Below, one piece after another: positions 9,028-19,951 of a stretch of DNA of 64,000 bases. Made by a program: the position numbers and the translations under genes. Source of the stretch: Deltaproteobacteria bacterium (GTDB taxonomy: Bacteria; Myxococcota; Myxococcia; Myxococcales; SZAS-1). The notes under the pieces were generated by a model. The model saw nothing but the letters and a program-made list of their open reading frames with translations. It was not told the origin of the DNA and did no database searches. Within the stretch, counting starts at the first letter, position 1; each line of letters begins with the position of its first letter. Location: contig JAFEBB010000013.1 of assembly GCA_018266075.1 (NCBI GenBank), forward strand, positions 1-64,000, written 5' to 3'.

Positions 9028-9201
9028 ATGCGCCCCCAGGAGCAGGCCGAGCGCAAGCGCTGCCTGCTGCGGGTCGCGGCCGACTTCAGTGTCGACCGCT
9101 GGGCCGGCCGGAGGCTCGTCGACGTGGCCACCCTCCACGAGGACCGGCCCACCGACGGGCTGACCGCGCTCGCGCTGGTCAACGGAGCTCAGATCGCATG
9201 A
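9028..9201 (+). CDS. Small ORF, 57 aa, possibly a gene remnant
   Basis: An open frame (MRPQEQAERKRC to LVNGAQIA) fills the 250-base gap before the trehalase gene. Its codon third positions are almost all G or C, as in true genes here, and it reads in the direction of the trehalase gene. There is no clear Shine-Dalgarno sequence, and the frame is open upstream through the neighbouring gene. It may therefore be the 3' remnant of a lost gene at the edge of the trehalose island. The product is charged and soluble with no recognisable domain. Confidence 0.35.
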   Translation: MRPQEQAERKRCLLRVAADFSVDRWAGRRLVDVATLHEDRPTDGLTALALVNGAQIA

Positions 9202-9253
9202 TCCCTCGCCCCGTCGAGCGCTCGGCCGCCCCGTCGGGCGCAAGGAGCTGATC

Positions 9254-11080
9254 ATGGCCCGCGGCCTCCCCCCGCCTCCGCCGACGCTGGGCGCTCCCGG
9301 CGGCTTCGTGGTCGAGCCAAGGCGGCTCCTCCAGCGTCTGCTCAACCGCGTGGACGTGGACCGCGACGGGCGCATCACCGCCGCGGACCTGGCGCAGGCC
9401 AGGACCCGGGCCCTCTCCATCGACCTCGCGCCCGGGCTGCAACTCCGGCTCGCGGGCGCGGAGCGGCTGAGCGGGCTGGCGGCCATGCTGGCGGGCGAGA
9501 TCCGCCGCGGCAACGCCGACCGCGCCGTGGTCCCGCTCTCACTGCTCGCGCCCACCCGCATCGACCGGGCGCTAACGCAGGTGGCGCAGACCTGGCAGGC
9601 GCTGCAGCGCTCCGCGAACAGCGTGGAGTCGCTCCAGCGCGCGGTGGAAGAAGGGCTCTTGCGCGCGCGCGACGGGCGCGCGTACCTCTACGTGCCCGAG
9701 GGCGACGAGCCGGCCCTGCGGCGGCTGGAGCGGCAGGCCCGGGGCAAGGCGAAGGTGGTGGTGGTGCCCTTCCCGCGGCGGCGGGTGCGGGTGTGGCAGC
9801 AGCGGATGGAGCACGACGCGGGCATCGCCTACCTGCCCCGGCCGTACCTCGTGCCCGGAGGCATGTTCACCGAGCTGTACGGCTGGGACAGCTACTTTCA
9901 GGCCCGGGGCGCGCTCGCGGCCGGCAAGGTGGACCTCGCCCGAGATGTGGCCGAGAACCTGGCCTACGAGATCCGCCACTACGGGAAGATCGCCAACACC
10001 AACCGCAGCTACCACCTCTCGCGCACCCAGCCGCCCCTCTCCACCTCGCTGGCGCGGGCGGTCTTCGAGGAGCTGGAGCGGCGCGGCGACCCCGACGCGC
10101 TCGGCTTTCTGGGTCGCTGCGCGCGGGCGGCGGAGCTCACCACCGAGGGCGTGTGGCGGCGCGCGCCAAGGGCCACGCCCCTCGGGCTCTCGCGGTACCA
10201 CGACGAGGCCACCGGCCCCTGCCCCGAGGTGCCCGCGTCGTTCTATGCCCGGCACCCGCAGACCCCCGCCTTCTGGGACCACGACCGCGCCCAGCGCGAG
10301 AGCGGCTGGGACCTCACCCACCGCTGGGGCGACGAGGCGCACCTGCACGTGCCGGTGTGCCTCAACGCGCTGCTCTACCGGCAGGAGCGTGATCTGGCGG
10401 CCATGTTCCGCAGGCTCGAAGGCGCGCGCAGCGCCCGCGCCGCCAAGTGGGATCGGCGCGCCCGCGAGCGCCGCGAGCTCATCGACCGCCACCTCTGGGA
10501 CAGCCGCCGCGGCCTCTACTTCGACTGGTCGCTCAGCGCCGGCAAGCGCTCCAGCTACGAGACCCTGGCCTCCTTCTATCCGCTCTGGGTGGGGCTGGCC
10601 TCTGGCAAGCAGGCGGCGCGGGTGGCGGAGAACCTGGAGCTCTTCCTCGAGCCGGGCGGGCTGGCCACCAGCTCGCGTCGGAGCCGCGCGGGCGCCCCGT
10701 CCGAGCCCTTGCAGTGGGACTGGCCCATCGGCTGGGCGCCGCTCCAGGTGATCGCGGTGGAGGGCCTGCGTCGCTACGGGTTCCACGCGCTGGCGGACCG
10801 CGTGGCCTACCGCTGGCTGCACCTGGTGTTCCGCGTGGCCGGGGAGCAGAACGGCTCGCTCAAGGAGAAGTACGACGTGGTGGCCGGGTCCGCCGAGGTG
10901 GTGTCCTCCGAGTACCAGAACCAGGGCGACGACTTCGGCCGGTACCTCGACGATTCGGGTGTGCGCGGGGTGGGCTTCGGCTGGACCAACGCCTCCATTC
11001 CGCTCTTGCTGGCCGGCCTCGACGACGGGCTCCGCCAGGCGCTGGAGCTCGACGTGCCCGCGTCCCAGGCGGGCGTCTGA
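9254..11080 (+). CDS. Trehalase, GH37, with N-terminal EF-hand
   Basis: Hydrolyses trehalose to two glucose. GH37 signature 1 is present near residue 200 (PGGMFTELYGWDSYF; Met replaces the usual Arg) and signature 2 near 487 (QWDWPIGWAP). Conserved segments HYGKIANTNRSYHLSRTQPP and PLGLSRY are also there. The 608-aa protein lacks a signal peptide, so it should act in the cytoplasm. Residues 34-46 (DVDRDGRITAADL) form an EF-hand loop ahead of the catalytic barrel, an arrangement like fungal neutral trehalases. AAGGAG precedes ATG 9254. It converges on the GH65-pgmB pair, giving two routes of disaccharide breakdown side by side. Confidence 0.92.
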   Translation: MARGLPPPPPTLGAPGGFVVEPRRLLQRLLNRVDVDRDGRITAADLAQARTRALSIDLAPGLQLRLAGAERLSGLAAMLAGEIRRGNADRAVVPLSLLAPTRIDRALTQVAQTWQALQRSANSVESLQRAVEEGLLRARDGRAYLYVPEGDEPALRRLERQARGKAKVVVVPFPRRRVRVWQQRMEHDAGIAYLPRPYLVPGGMFTELYGWDSYFQARGALAAGKVDLARDVAENLAYEIRHYGKIANTNRSYHLSRTQPPLSTSLARAVFEELERRGDPDALGFLGRCARAAELTTEGVWRRAPRATPLGLSRYHDEATGPCPEVPASFYARHPQTPAFWDHDRAQRESGWDLTHRWGDEAHLHVPVCLNALLYRQERDLAAMFRRLEGARSARAAKWDRRARERRELIDRHLWDSRRGLYFDWSLSAGKRSSYETLASFYPLWVGLASGKQAARVAENLELFLEPGGLATSSRRSRAGAPSEPLQWDWPIGWAPLQVIAVEGLRRYGFHALADRVAYRWLHLVFRVAGEQNGSLKEKYDVVAGSAEVVSSEYQNQGDDFGRYLDDSGVRGVGFGWTNASIPLLLAGLDDGLRQALELDVPASQAGV

Positions 11081-11121
11081 GCGGTCAGAGGTCTCCGCCT
11101 CGGCGCCGATGCGGCCTGCAT

Positions 11122-13500
11122 TCAGGGCGTCCGCGTGGGGGCCGCGGTCGTTCTCGCGCGCCGCAGCGGTGCGCGGCCCGGTGGCTGCTGGACCGGCTCC
11201 CGCGGAGCGAGCGCCGGGATCGCCCGCTCGACGCCGACGGTGCCGCGAAGCAGGAGGTGCTCCCCATGGTGGAGCAGCTCGAGCGAGCCGCGGTCGTCCA
11301 GGAGCCGATAGGTCGCCGACTTCGCGGTCACGGCGACGCGCAGGGGCACACCCCGGCGAAGCACCATGAAGGAGAGGCGGGTCAACCCATCGGGCAGGCG
11401 CGGTGAGAACGCAAGCACGCCCGCGTGGTCGCGCATGCCGCCCAACCCTGCGATCAGCGCGATCCATGTCCCGGCCAGCGACGCGACGTGGAGGCCGTCT
11501 CTCACGTTGTGCTCCAGATCCTCGAGATCGATGAGCGCCGCCTCGGCCGCGTAGTCGAGCGCGAGCCGAAGGTGGCCAACCTCGGCCGCCATCACGGCCT
11601 GGGTACACGCAGAGAGCGAGGAATCGCGAACGGTGATCCTCTCGTAGTAGGAGAAGTTGCGAGCCTTCTCCTCCGCCGTGAAGGCGTCGCCGCAGAGCTG
11701 CATGGCCAGCACCAGGTCGGGCTGCTTGACGACCTGCTTCCGGTACAAGTCGAAATAGGGAAAGTGCAGCATCAGCGGGTACTGCTCGGGCCGCGTGGCG
11801 GCGAAGTTCCAGACCGCGTGCGTGGTGAAGCCCTCCGACTGCTCGTGGACGCAGAGCCGCTGGTCGTACGGCACGAACATGCGGTCGGCCGCGGCGCGCC
11901 AGTCGGCCATCTCCTCCGGCGTCACGCCACACTCGCGCGCCCTGTCTTGGTGGCGCACGCAGGCGAGCGTGGCGGCCCTCAGGTTTCTTTGAGCCATGAG
12001 GTTCGTATAGAGGTTGTTGTCGGCGACCGCGCTGTACTCGTCCGGCCCCGTGACTCCGTCGATTCGAAACGCCCCCTGCAGGTCGTGGTGGCCGAGTGAG
12101 CGCCAGAGCCGCGCGGTCTGCACCAGGATGTCGAGACCGACGTCACGTTCAAAAGAAGTGTCGCCGGTGGCGTTCACGTAGCGGATGACCGCGTCCGACA
12201 CATCCGCGTTGACGTGGAAGGCCGCCGTGCCCGCCGGCCAGTAGCCGGAGCACTCCTCGCCGTTGATGGTGCGCCACGGGAAGCTCGCCCCCGCGAGCCC
12301 GAGCTCCGTCGCGTGCTTCACGGCGGCGCCGAGCGTCGAGTGGCGCCAGCGGAGCACGTCTGCCGCCGCGGCGGGGATGCTGTTCGTGAGCACCGGCAGG
12401 ACGAAGGTCTCGGTGTCCCAGAACGAATGCCCGTCGTATCCAGGTCCGGTCAGCCCCTTCGCCGGGATGGCGCGTCGCTCGGCCCGCGCACCAGCCTGCA
12501 AGACATGAAACAGGGCGAAGCGGACGGCCTGCTGGAGCTCGGCGTCGCCGTCGAGCTCCACATCGGCGCGTCCCCAGAACTGATCCAGGTACTGGCGCTG
12601 GTCGGCGAGGAGCTGCTCCCAACCCGTCAGCCGGGCAGCCTCCAGGGCCGCCTCGACCTGATCTCGCAGGGCGGGGACCGTGCGGTCGTGCGACCACCCA
12701 TAGGCGATGAACTTCGTCAGGCGCAGGCCTTGCCCGGGCTGGACGATGTCGGCGACCGTGACCCGCGCGACGTGGGCCAGGGCCTGGGAGCTCACGCGAG
12801 CGTGTGCCGAGCCGCTGATGAGGTGGTCCATCGCGGCCGCGACACGCAGCCGGCTCTGCTTCGTCCTGTGAACGAGCACGGCCGAGGTCGCCGAGCACGC
12901 GGCGTCCTCGGGCTCCAGCGGGGCCTCGAGGACCATCGCCGCACGCGGGTCACCGGAGCGCGGCGGCATCTGCTCGTTGGCCACCAGCTCCGACTGCACC
13001 ACCGCGTTGACGGGTCCATCGAGCGGCTCGACCAGGTACGAGATCGCCACCACCGCGCGTTGCGTGAACGACACCAGGCGCGTGGAGGTCACCCTCACCG
13101 TCCGCCCTGCCGGAGAGGTCCACTCGGCGATGCGAGTCAGCGTGCCGGCGCGGAAATCGAGCACGCGTCGGTGGGCGCGCAGCTCTCCGTACCGGACGTC
13201 GAAGGGCTCGTCGTCCACCACGAGCCTGAAGAGCTTGCCATTGGTGACATTGATGAGCGTCTGGTCGGACTGCGGAAAGCCATACCCCGCCTCCGCATAG
13301 GGCAACGGCCGGATTTCATAGAATCCGTTCAAGTAGGTGCCCGGGAGCCCGTGCGGCTCGCCTTCGTCGAGGTTGCCCCGCAGGCCGATGTGTCCATTCG
13401 AGAGCGCGAACAGCGACTCGGTCTGCGCCAGCGTCTCCAGGTGCAGCTCCGTCTCGTGGAGCGCCCACGGCTCGACGACGAAGGCGGGGTGCTGGATCAT
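11122..13500 (-). CDS. GH65 disaccharide phosphorylase (probably trehalose-type)
   Basis: Cytoplasmic glycoside phosphorylase of family GH65 (trehalose, maltose or kojibiose phosphorylase). It uses phosphate to release beta-glucose 1-phosphate and glucose. The 792-aa protein shows the N-terminal domain (ESLFALSNGHIGLRGN), the (alpha/alpha)6 barrel with INGEECSGYWPAGTAAFHVN, and the catalytic acid in GPDEYS near residue 485. ATG at 13500 is chosen over a longer Arg-rich frame because it gives the family N-terminus and overlaps the pgmB stop by four bases (ATGA). The specificity cannot be read from sequence; proximity to a trehalase favours trehalose. Confidence 0.88.
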   Translation of the reverse strand: MIQHPAFVVEPWALHETELHLETLAQTESLFALSNGHIGLRGNLDEGEPHGLPGTYLNGFYEIRPLPYAEAGYGFPQSDQTLINVTNGKLFRLVVDDEPFDVRYGELRAHRRVLDFRAGTLTRIAEWTSPAGRTVRVTSTRLVSFTQRAVVAISYLVEPLDGPVNAVVQSELVANEQMPPRSGDPRAAMVLEAPLEPEDAACSATSAVLVHRTKQSRLRVAAAMDHLISGSAHARVSSQALAHVARVTVADIVQPGQGLRLTKFIAYGWSHDRTVPALRDQVEAALEAARLTGWEQLLADQRQYLDQFWGRADVELDGDAELQQAVRFALFHVLQAGARAERRAIPAKGLTGPGYDGHSFWDTETFVLPVLTNSIPAAAADVLRWRHSTLGAAVKHATELGLAGASFPWRTINGEECSGYWPAGTAAFHVNADVSDAVIRYVNATGDTSFERDVGLDILVQTARLWRSLGHHDLQGAFRIDGVTGPDEYSAVADNNLYTNLMAQRNLRAATLACVRHQDRARECGVTPEEMADWRAAADRMFVPYDQRLCVHEQSEGFTTHAVWNFAATRPEQYPLMLHFPYFDLYRKQVVKQPDLVLAMQLCGDAFTAEEKARNFSYYERITVRDSSLSACTQAVMAAEVGHLRLALDYAAEAALIDLEDLEHNVRDGLHVASLAGTWIALIAGLGGMRDHAGVLAFSPRLPDGLTRLSFMVLRRGVPLRVAVTAKSATYRLLDDRGSLELLHHGEHLLLRGTVGVERAIPALAPREPVQQPPGRAPLRRARTTAAPTRTP

Positions 13501-14240
13501 TCCGGCTCCAGCAAGGCGCCGAGGTCGCCCACCACCAGGTCTGCGCCGTGAGCTCGGAGCCCATCGGCCTGACCGCGGCGGTCGATCCCGATGACGCAGC
13601 CGAACCGGCCCGCCCTCCCGGCCTCGACCCCGGCGAGCGCATCCTCGAACACAGCGCATTGCTCCGGCTCCAGCTGGAGCGCTCGGGCGGCGGCCAGGTA
13701 CGCGTCTGGCGCGGGCTTGCCGCGAAGGTGCTGCTCGCTCGCGGTGTTCCCGTCGATGCGGGCCTCGAAGAGCGCTTCAATCCCAGCGGCCCCCAAGACC
13801 TCCCGGCAGTTGCGGCTCGATGAGACGACGGCCGTCTGGAGGCCGGCCGCGCGCGCCAGACCGACGTACCGGATGGAGCCCGGGTAGGTGAGCACCCCTC
13901 GCTCGCGAATCAGGCGCAGGACGATCTCGTTCTTCTTCTTCGCGAGACCGCGGATCGTCTCCGAGCCAGGAGGATCGTCGGGCTCGCCGAGCGGGAGGTG
14001 GATGCCCCGCGACGCCAGAAACGACCGGGTGCCCGCTTCGCGTGGCTTGCCGTCCACGAAGTCGTCGTAGTCCCGAACGGCATCGAAGGGCTCCAGGTGC
14101 ACGCTGGTTTCGCGCCCGCGCTGATCAAGGAAGGCGTCGAACATCTGCTTCCAGGCGGCCGCGTGAAGCTTCGCGGTCTGCGTGAGAACGCCATCGAGGT
14201 CGAAGAGGCAGCCTCGAATGTTCGCCGGGAGCCCCAACAT
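13497..14240 (-). CDS. pgmB: Beta-phosphoglucomutase (HAD family)
   Basis: Converts beta-glucose 1-phosphate, the product of GH65 phosphorylases, to glucose 6-phosphate. The 247-aa protein has the HAD nucleophile motif FDLDGVLT (Asp14 and Asp16), the KLHAAAW cap-domain segment typical of beta-PGM, a Ser/Thr motif (AVVSSSRN) and the Lys/acidic C-terminal motifs (GKPAPDAYLAAA, VFEDALAGVEA). It precedes the GH65 gene in transcription, and the stop and start codons overlap (13497-13500), so translation is coupled. Together they funnel a stored disaccharide into glycolysis while saving one ATP per phosphorolysis. Confidence 0.9.
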   Translation of the reverse strand: MLGLPANIRGCLFDLDGVLTQTAKLHAAAWKQMFDAFLDQRGRETSVHLEPFDAVRDYDDFVDGKPREAGTRSFLASRGIHLPLGEPDDPPGSETIRGLAKKKNEIVLRLIRERGVLTYPGSIRYVGLARAAGLQTAVVSSSRNCREVLGAAGIEALFEARIDGNTASEQHLRGKPAPDAYLAAARALQLEPEQCAVFEDALAGVEAGRAGRFGCVIGIDRRGQADGLRAHGADLVVGDLGALLEPE

Positions 14241-14365
14241 CGCGCTCGAGCCTCGACCCGGAAGGTACGCACTCCCCAGCCCGGTTTGCCCGGCCCGGAC
14301 GTGGCCGCTGTAGGCAGGGCGAGGCGCCGATTGCCCGGAAGGCGGTCCGGCCTCACCGTGCCCGT

Positions 14366-14722
14366 GTGGCCTTCTTCGAGCCGCATACCCGGCCCTTGCT
14401 CTCGCAGCGGGCGTTCGCGCGGCGACTCGCGAGCTTCCTCCTCGTGGGGGCGCTCATCGATCTGGCGATCGTGCTCGCCGGCGCGCTCGGCTTTCGCCTC
14501 ACCGGCGGCCTGGGCTGGCTCGACGCCATCGTCGACGCGGCCATGACCATCACCGGCAACGGCCCCCGGCATCCCGTCGCCACCGCCGCGGGCAAGGTCT
14601 TCATCTCGCTCTACGCGCTCGCCGGAGGCACCGGCTACATCATCGTGGTGGCCATCGTGCTCGCGCCGGCGCTGCATCGGCTGCTGCACGTCTTCCACGT
14701 CCGCGCGCCCGAGGACACCTGA
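14366..14722 (+). CDS. Two-TM channel-like protein with degenerate pore loop
   Basis: A 118-aa membrane protein with two transmembrane helices (about residues 20-42 and 80-103) separated by a pore-loop-like segment, TITGNGPRHPVATAAGKVF. The layout, including the G-K-V-F entry into the second helix, resembles 2TM potassium channels, in which the equivalent loop reads TVGYGD..P....GK. The selectivity filter itself is not conserved (TGNGP instead of TVGYG). GTG at 14366 is the start. It lies 62 bases upstream of the H+-ATPase gene in the same direction and could be co-transcribed. Alternatively it is an unrelated small membrane protein. Confidence 0.6.
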   Translation: MAFFEPHTRPLLSQRAFARRLASFLLVGALIDLAIVLAGALGFRLTGGLGWLDAIVDAAMTITGNGPRHPVATAAGKVFISLYALAGGTGYIIVVAIVLAPALHRLLHVFHVRAPEDT

Positions 14723-14784
14723 CCGGCTGCCGAGCCCGGGCCTGCGCTGGCTGGGCCGCCACAGGGTCACCAGATTCCTCAATC

Positions 14785-17259
<2,475 letters not shown>

Positions 17260-17400
17260 GCGGAGCCTCACGTGCCCAAGGCGGCGCCGCGCCTCGGCCA
17301 GCACGACCGGAGCACAGGCCGCCCGCTCGGCGCCTCCCCTGCTCCCGGGTCGTGGCGCGTCCCGGACCGGGTGGACACCCATTCGTGTGGAGGCCTCGCC

Positions 17401-17988
17401 ATGACTCGCAGCGGTGACAACGCCGTGCTTCCCGTGGCGGTGAGCGGCCGGCACGTGCACCTCTCGCGCGAGGATTGCGAGCTGCTCTTCGGGCCGGACC
17501 ACGAGCTGATCCGGTCCCGGGACGTGACGCAGCCGGGGCAGTACGCGTGCGTGGAGGCGGTGTCCGTGGTGGGGCCTGCCGCCACGCTGGAGCAGGTGGC
17601 GGTCGTGGGGCCGCTGCGCGCCCAGACCCAGGTGGAGCTCTCGCGAACCGACGCCATCCGCATCGGCGTGGACCCGCCGGTGCGCGAGTCGGGCCACCTC
17701 GCCAACACGCCCGGGGTGATCCTCCGCGGCCCCCGCGGCAGCGTCGAGCTTCGCCAGGGCGCGATCGTCGCCCTCCGCCACCTGCACGCCACGCCCGAAG
17801 ACGCCCGACGGCTCGGCCTCCGCGACGGGGCGCACATCTCCGTGCGCGTGCGTGGACCGCGCGCGCTGGTGTTCGAGGACGTGGTGGTGCGCGTCAGCCC
17901 GAGCTTCAAGCTCGACGTCCACCTGGACACCGACGAGGCCAACGCGGCGGGTGTCGAGCGCGGCGGCACCTGCGAGATCGTGGCCTGA
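17401..17988 (+). CDS. pduL: PduL-type phosphate acyltransferase
   Basis: Interconverts acyl-CoA (propionyl- or acetyl-CoA) and acyl-phosphate. The 195-aa protein has both PduL beta-barrel repeats with zinc-binding histidines (SGRHVHLSRED near residue 20, RHLHATPEDARRLGL near 125, DVHLDTDEAN near 180) and the QTQVELSRTDAIRIG core. ATG 17401 is chosen because GGAGG precedes it and the family N-terminus starts here; the frame is open further upstream. No N-terminal encapsulation peptide or microcompartment gene is nearby, so it probably acts free in the cytoplasm, making acetyl-phosphate for ATP generation with an acetate kinase encoded elsewhere. Confidence 0.9.
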   Translation: MTRSGDNAVLPVAVSGRHVHLSREDCELLFGPDHELIRSRDVTQPGQYACVEAVSVVGPAATLEQVAVVGPLRAQTQVELSRTDAIRIGVDPPVRESGHLANTPGVILRGPRGSVELRQGAIVALRHLHATPEDARRLGLRDGAHISVRVRGPRALVFEDVVVRVSPSFKLDVHLDTDEANAAGVERGGTCEIVA

Positions 17989-18064
17989 CCGCGCGGCGCC
18001 GTCGCTTTGCCGGACATGGATTGCACTTGAAACCCGGGCGCGCGCTTGGGCACGCTGCGCACCC

Positions 18065-19387
18065 ATGACCCGACTTCGTGCCTTCGCGCTCTTCGCCGTC
18101 CTCCTCGCGGGCTGCGGCAACTCGAACACCGTGTCCTCGACCAGCTCGTCCACGGCGAGTGGCGGCGCCACCGGTTCTTCGTCGAGCTCGAGCGGGAGCT
18201 CCGGCACGTCGTCGACGAGCACCAGCGGAGGCTCGGGCACGACGTCGTCGTCGAGCGGCAGCAGCGGCACGAGCTCGAGCACGGGCGGCTCGAGCGGCGG
18301 CGACGTCGACGCCGGCTGCCGCTCCCCGCGCGATCCGGACGCGACGCGCGCGGTGGTGGTCTCGCATCCCTACCTGGCAGACGGCGGCGACTCGACGCTC
18401 TACGAAGTGATGAGCCTCGCGTCCGACGGCACGCTCACGCGCACCGGATTCACGTTCTCGATGCGCGCGTCGAACCAGGGCGTCATCGCCTTCACGCCGG
18501 ACGGCAAGCTCGGCTTCGCCCCGCAGGACGACGGCAGCGTGGGCGTGTTCCAGATGCTCGACGACGGCGGCGTCCAGGTGCTGAACGATGGCTTGAGCGG
18601 CTTCTACGCGTCGCACGTGGTCATGGCCGCGGACGGCATGCGCGCGTACGTGCTCGACGGCGACACGCTCTCGAACAACGGCGGCGTGTACGGCGTCGAC
18701 ATCGCTTGCGACGGCACCCTTGGCACGCCCACGTCGCTGGGCACGTTCAACACGCCCGGCGCCATGGCCTTCTTGCACGCCGCGCCTGACCAAGCGCTGG
18801 TGGCCGTCGGCGACTCCACGGGCTCGACCGCGACGGACGATCTGTTTTGGGCCGACTTCGCGTCGACGACGCCGACGACGTTGGGCAACACCCTCGTCTT
18901 CGACGGCGGCGCGATTCCTTCCGACCTGGCCATCACCGAAGACGACGCGTACGCGCTCGTGACCGACGACGGCATCTTCGCGGGCAACCGCGTGGGCGTG
19001 GCGAAGATCGGCCCGAGTGGCCTCGCGCCCGTGGACGTGCTGCCCACGCAGAATCCCGCGGGTGTGGTGACCTCTCCGTTCAACAACGCCGCGCTCGTCC
19101 TCAACTCGGACGGCACCGACGGCCTCACCCTGCTCTCGTACGACCCGAGCTCGAGCGCCACGCCCTTCACCGACAAGGGGCACATCACCTACGTGGGGAC
19201 GCATCCCCAGCTTCCGACCGAGGCCGTCGTCATTCGTCGCGGCGCGCTGCGTGGACGCGTCCTCATCGGCGAGCTGAGCGGCGTGCGGCAGGTGCAGTTC
19301 CTCGAGGATGGTGGCGCGGAGGACTTCTCCGTCGACAACGTCGATGGCTTCGACGGGATCGTCGGGGCCATGGGCGTGCAGCCGTAG
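18065..19387 (+). CDS. Ser/Gly-stalk lipoprotein, beta-propeller-like
   Basis: The 440-aa product has a lipoprotein signal ending in VLLAGC, then about 60 residues of Ser/Thr/Gly stalk (TSSSTASGGATG and similar). The globular domain has repeated short units with DGT or GDS turns (ASDGTLTRTGF, TPDGKLGFAPQDDGSVGVF, AADGMRAYVLDGD), suggesting a lactonase/YncE-like beta-propeller. ATG 18065 gives the signal peptide; the frame is open for 71 codons upstream inside pduL. Probably an outer-membrane-anchored surface protein of unknown ligand. Confidence 0.75.
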   Translation: MTRLRAFALFAVLLAGCGNSNTVSSTSSSTASGGATGSSSSSSGSSGTSSTSTSGGSGTTSSSSGSSGTSSSTGGSSGGDVDAGCRSPRDPDATRAVVVSHPYLADGGDSTLYEVMSLASDGTLTRTGFTFSMRASNQGVIAFTPDGKLGFAPQDDGSVGVFQMLDDGGVQVLNDGLSGFYASHVVMAADGMRAYVLDGDTLSNNGGVYGVDIACDGTLGTPTSLGTFNTPGAMAFLHAAPDQALVAVGDSTGSTATDDLFWADFASTTPTTLGNTLVFDGGAIPSDLAITEDDAYALVTDDGIFAGNRVGVAKIGPSGLAPVDVLPTQNPAGVVTSPFNNAALVLNSDGTDGLTLLSYDPSSSATPFTDKGHITYVGTHPQLPTEAVVIRRGALRGRVLIGELSGVRQVQFLEDGGAEDFSVDNVDGFDGIVGAMGVQP

Positions 19388-19438
19388 GCGTTCGCCCAGC
19401 GAGAAGTCGAAGCGCGAGTCTTGGGTCTCGTGAGCACG

Positions 19439-19827
19439 GGTGCGACGCACAAGAAGCGCTTCGTGAGCCACGCACCCGCGACTGCGGTGCTCAAGAAGCC
19501 CTTCTTCAGTCACGCCCCCGCGAGTCCGGCGCTCAAGAAGCCATTCTTGAGCCACGCACCCGCGACCGCAGAGTCCAAGAAGCCTTTCTTGAGCCACGCA
19601 CCCGAGCCCACAGAGTCCAAGAAGCCTTTCTTGAGTCACGCACCCGCGACTGCAGAGCTCAAGAAGCGTTCCTTGAGTCACGCACCGGCGAGTGCACCGC
19701 TCAAGAACCATTTCTTGAGCCACGCACCCGCGGGCGCAGAGTTCAAGAAGCAGCTCTCGAGACACGCACCCTTTAGTGCGTGGCCCAAGAAGCCGTTCTT
19801 GTGCGTTGCGCTCGACCGAACGACGCT
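19439..19827 (+). repeat. Nine 42-bp tandem repeats, each with a hairpin
   Basis: Units begin with CAAGAA at 19450, 19492, 19534, 19576, 19618, 19660, 19702, 19744 and 19786: nine copies with an exact 42-base period and no indels. Most units hold a small palindrome, for example CTCAAGAAGCCATTCTTGAG (8-bp stem, 4-base loop). In one plus frame the repeat reads as a 14-residue unit, KKPFLSHAPATAES, and many differences between units fall at third codon positions (CCC/CCA/CCT, AGC/AGT, ACC/ACT). That frame could start at GTG 19430 and stays open into the next gene. So the array may encode a repeat protein, or be a hairpin minisatellite. The rest of 19388-19951 shows no gene. Confidence 0.85.
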
Positions 19828-19951
19828 TGCATTCGAAGGTGCATCGCCAGCACACCCGGCACGTGAGGGGGCCCCGGTTCGATGTCCGCTTGCAGCCTCG
19901 ATATGTTCTCTTGAAGTGTGTCGGGCGAGACATGCACCGAGGGGGAACGCG

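Noticed and set aside
19439-19827. CRISPR array
   Set aside because: Period is 42 bases but the would-be spacers are similar to each other and the units differ as a diverging tandem repeat; no cas genes are present.
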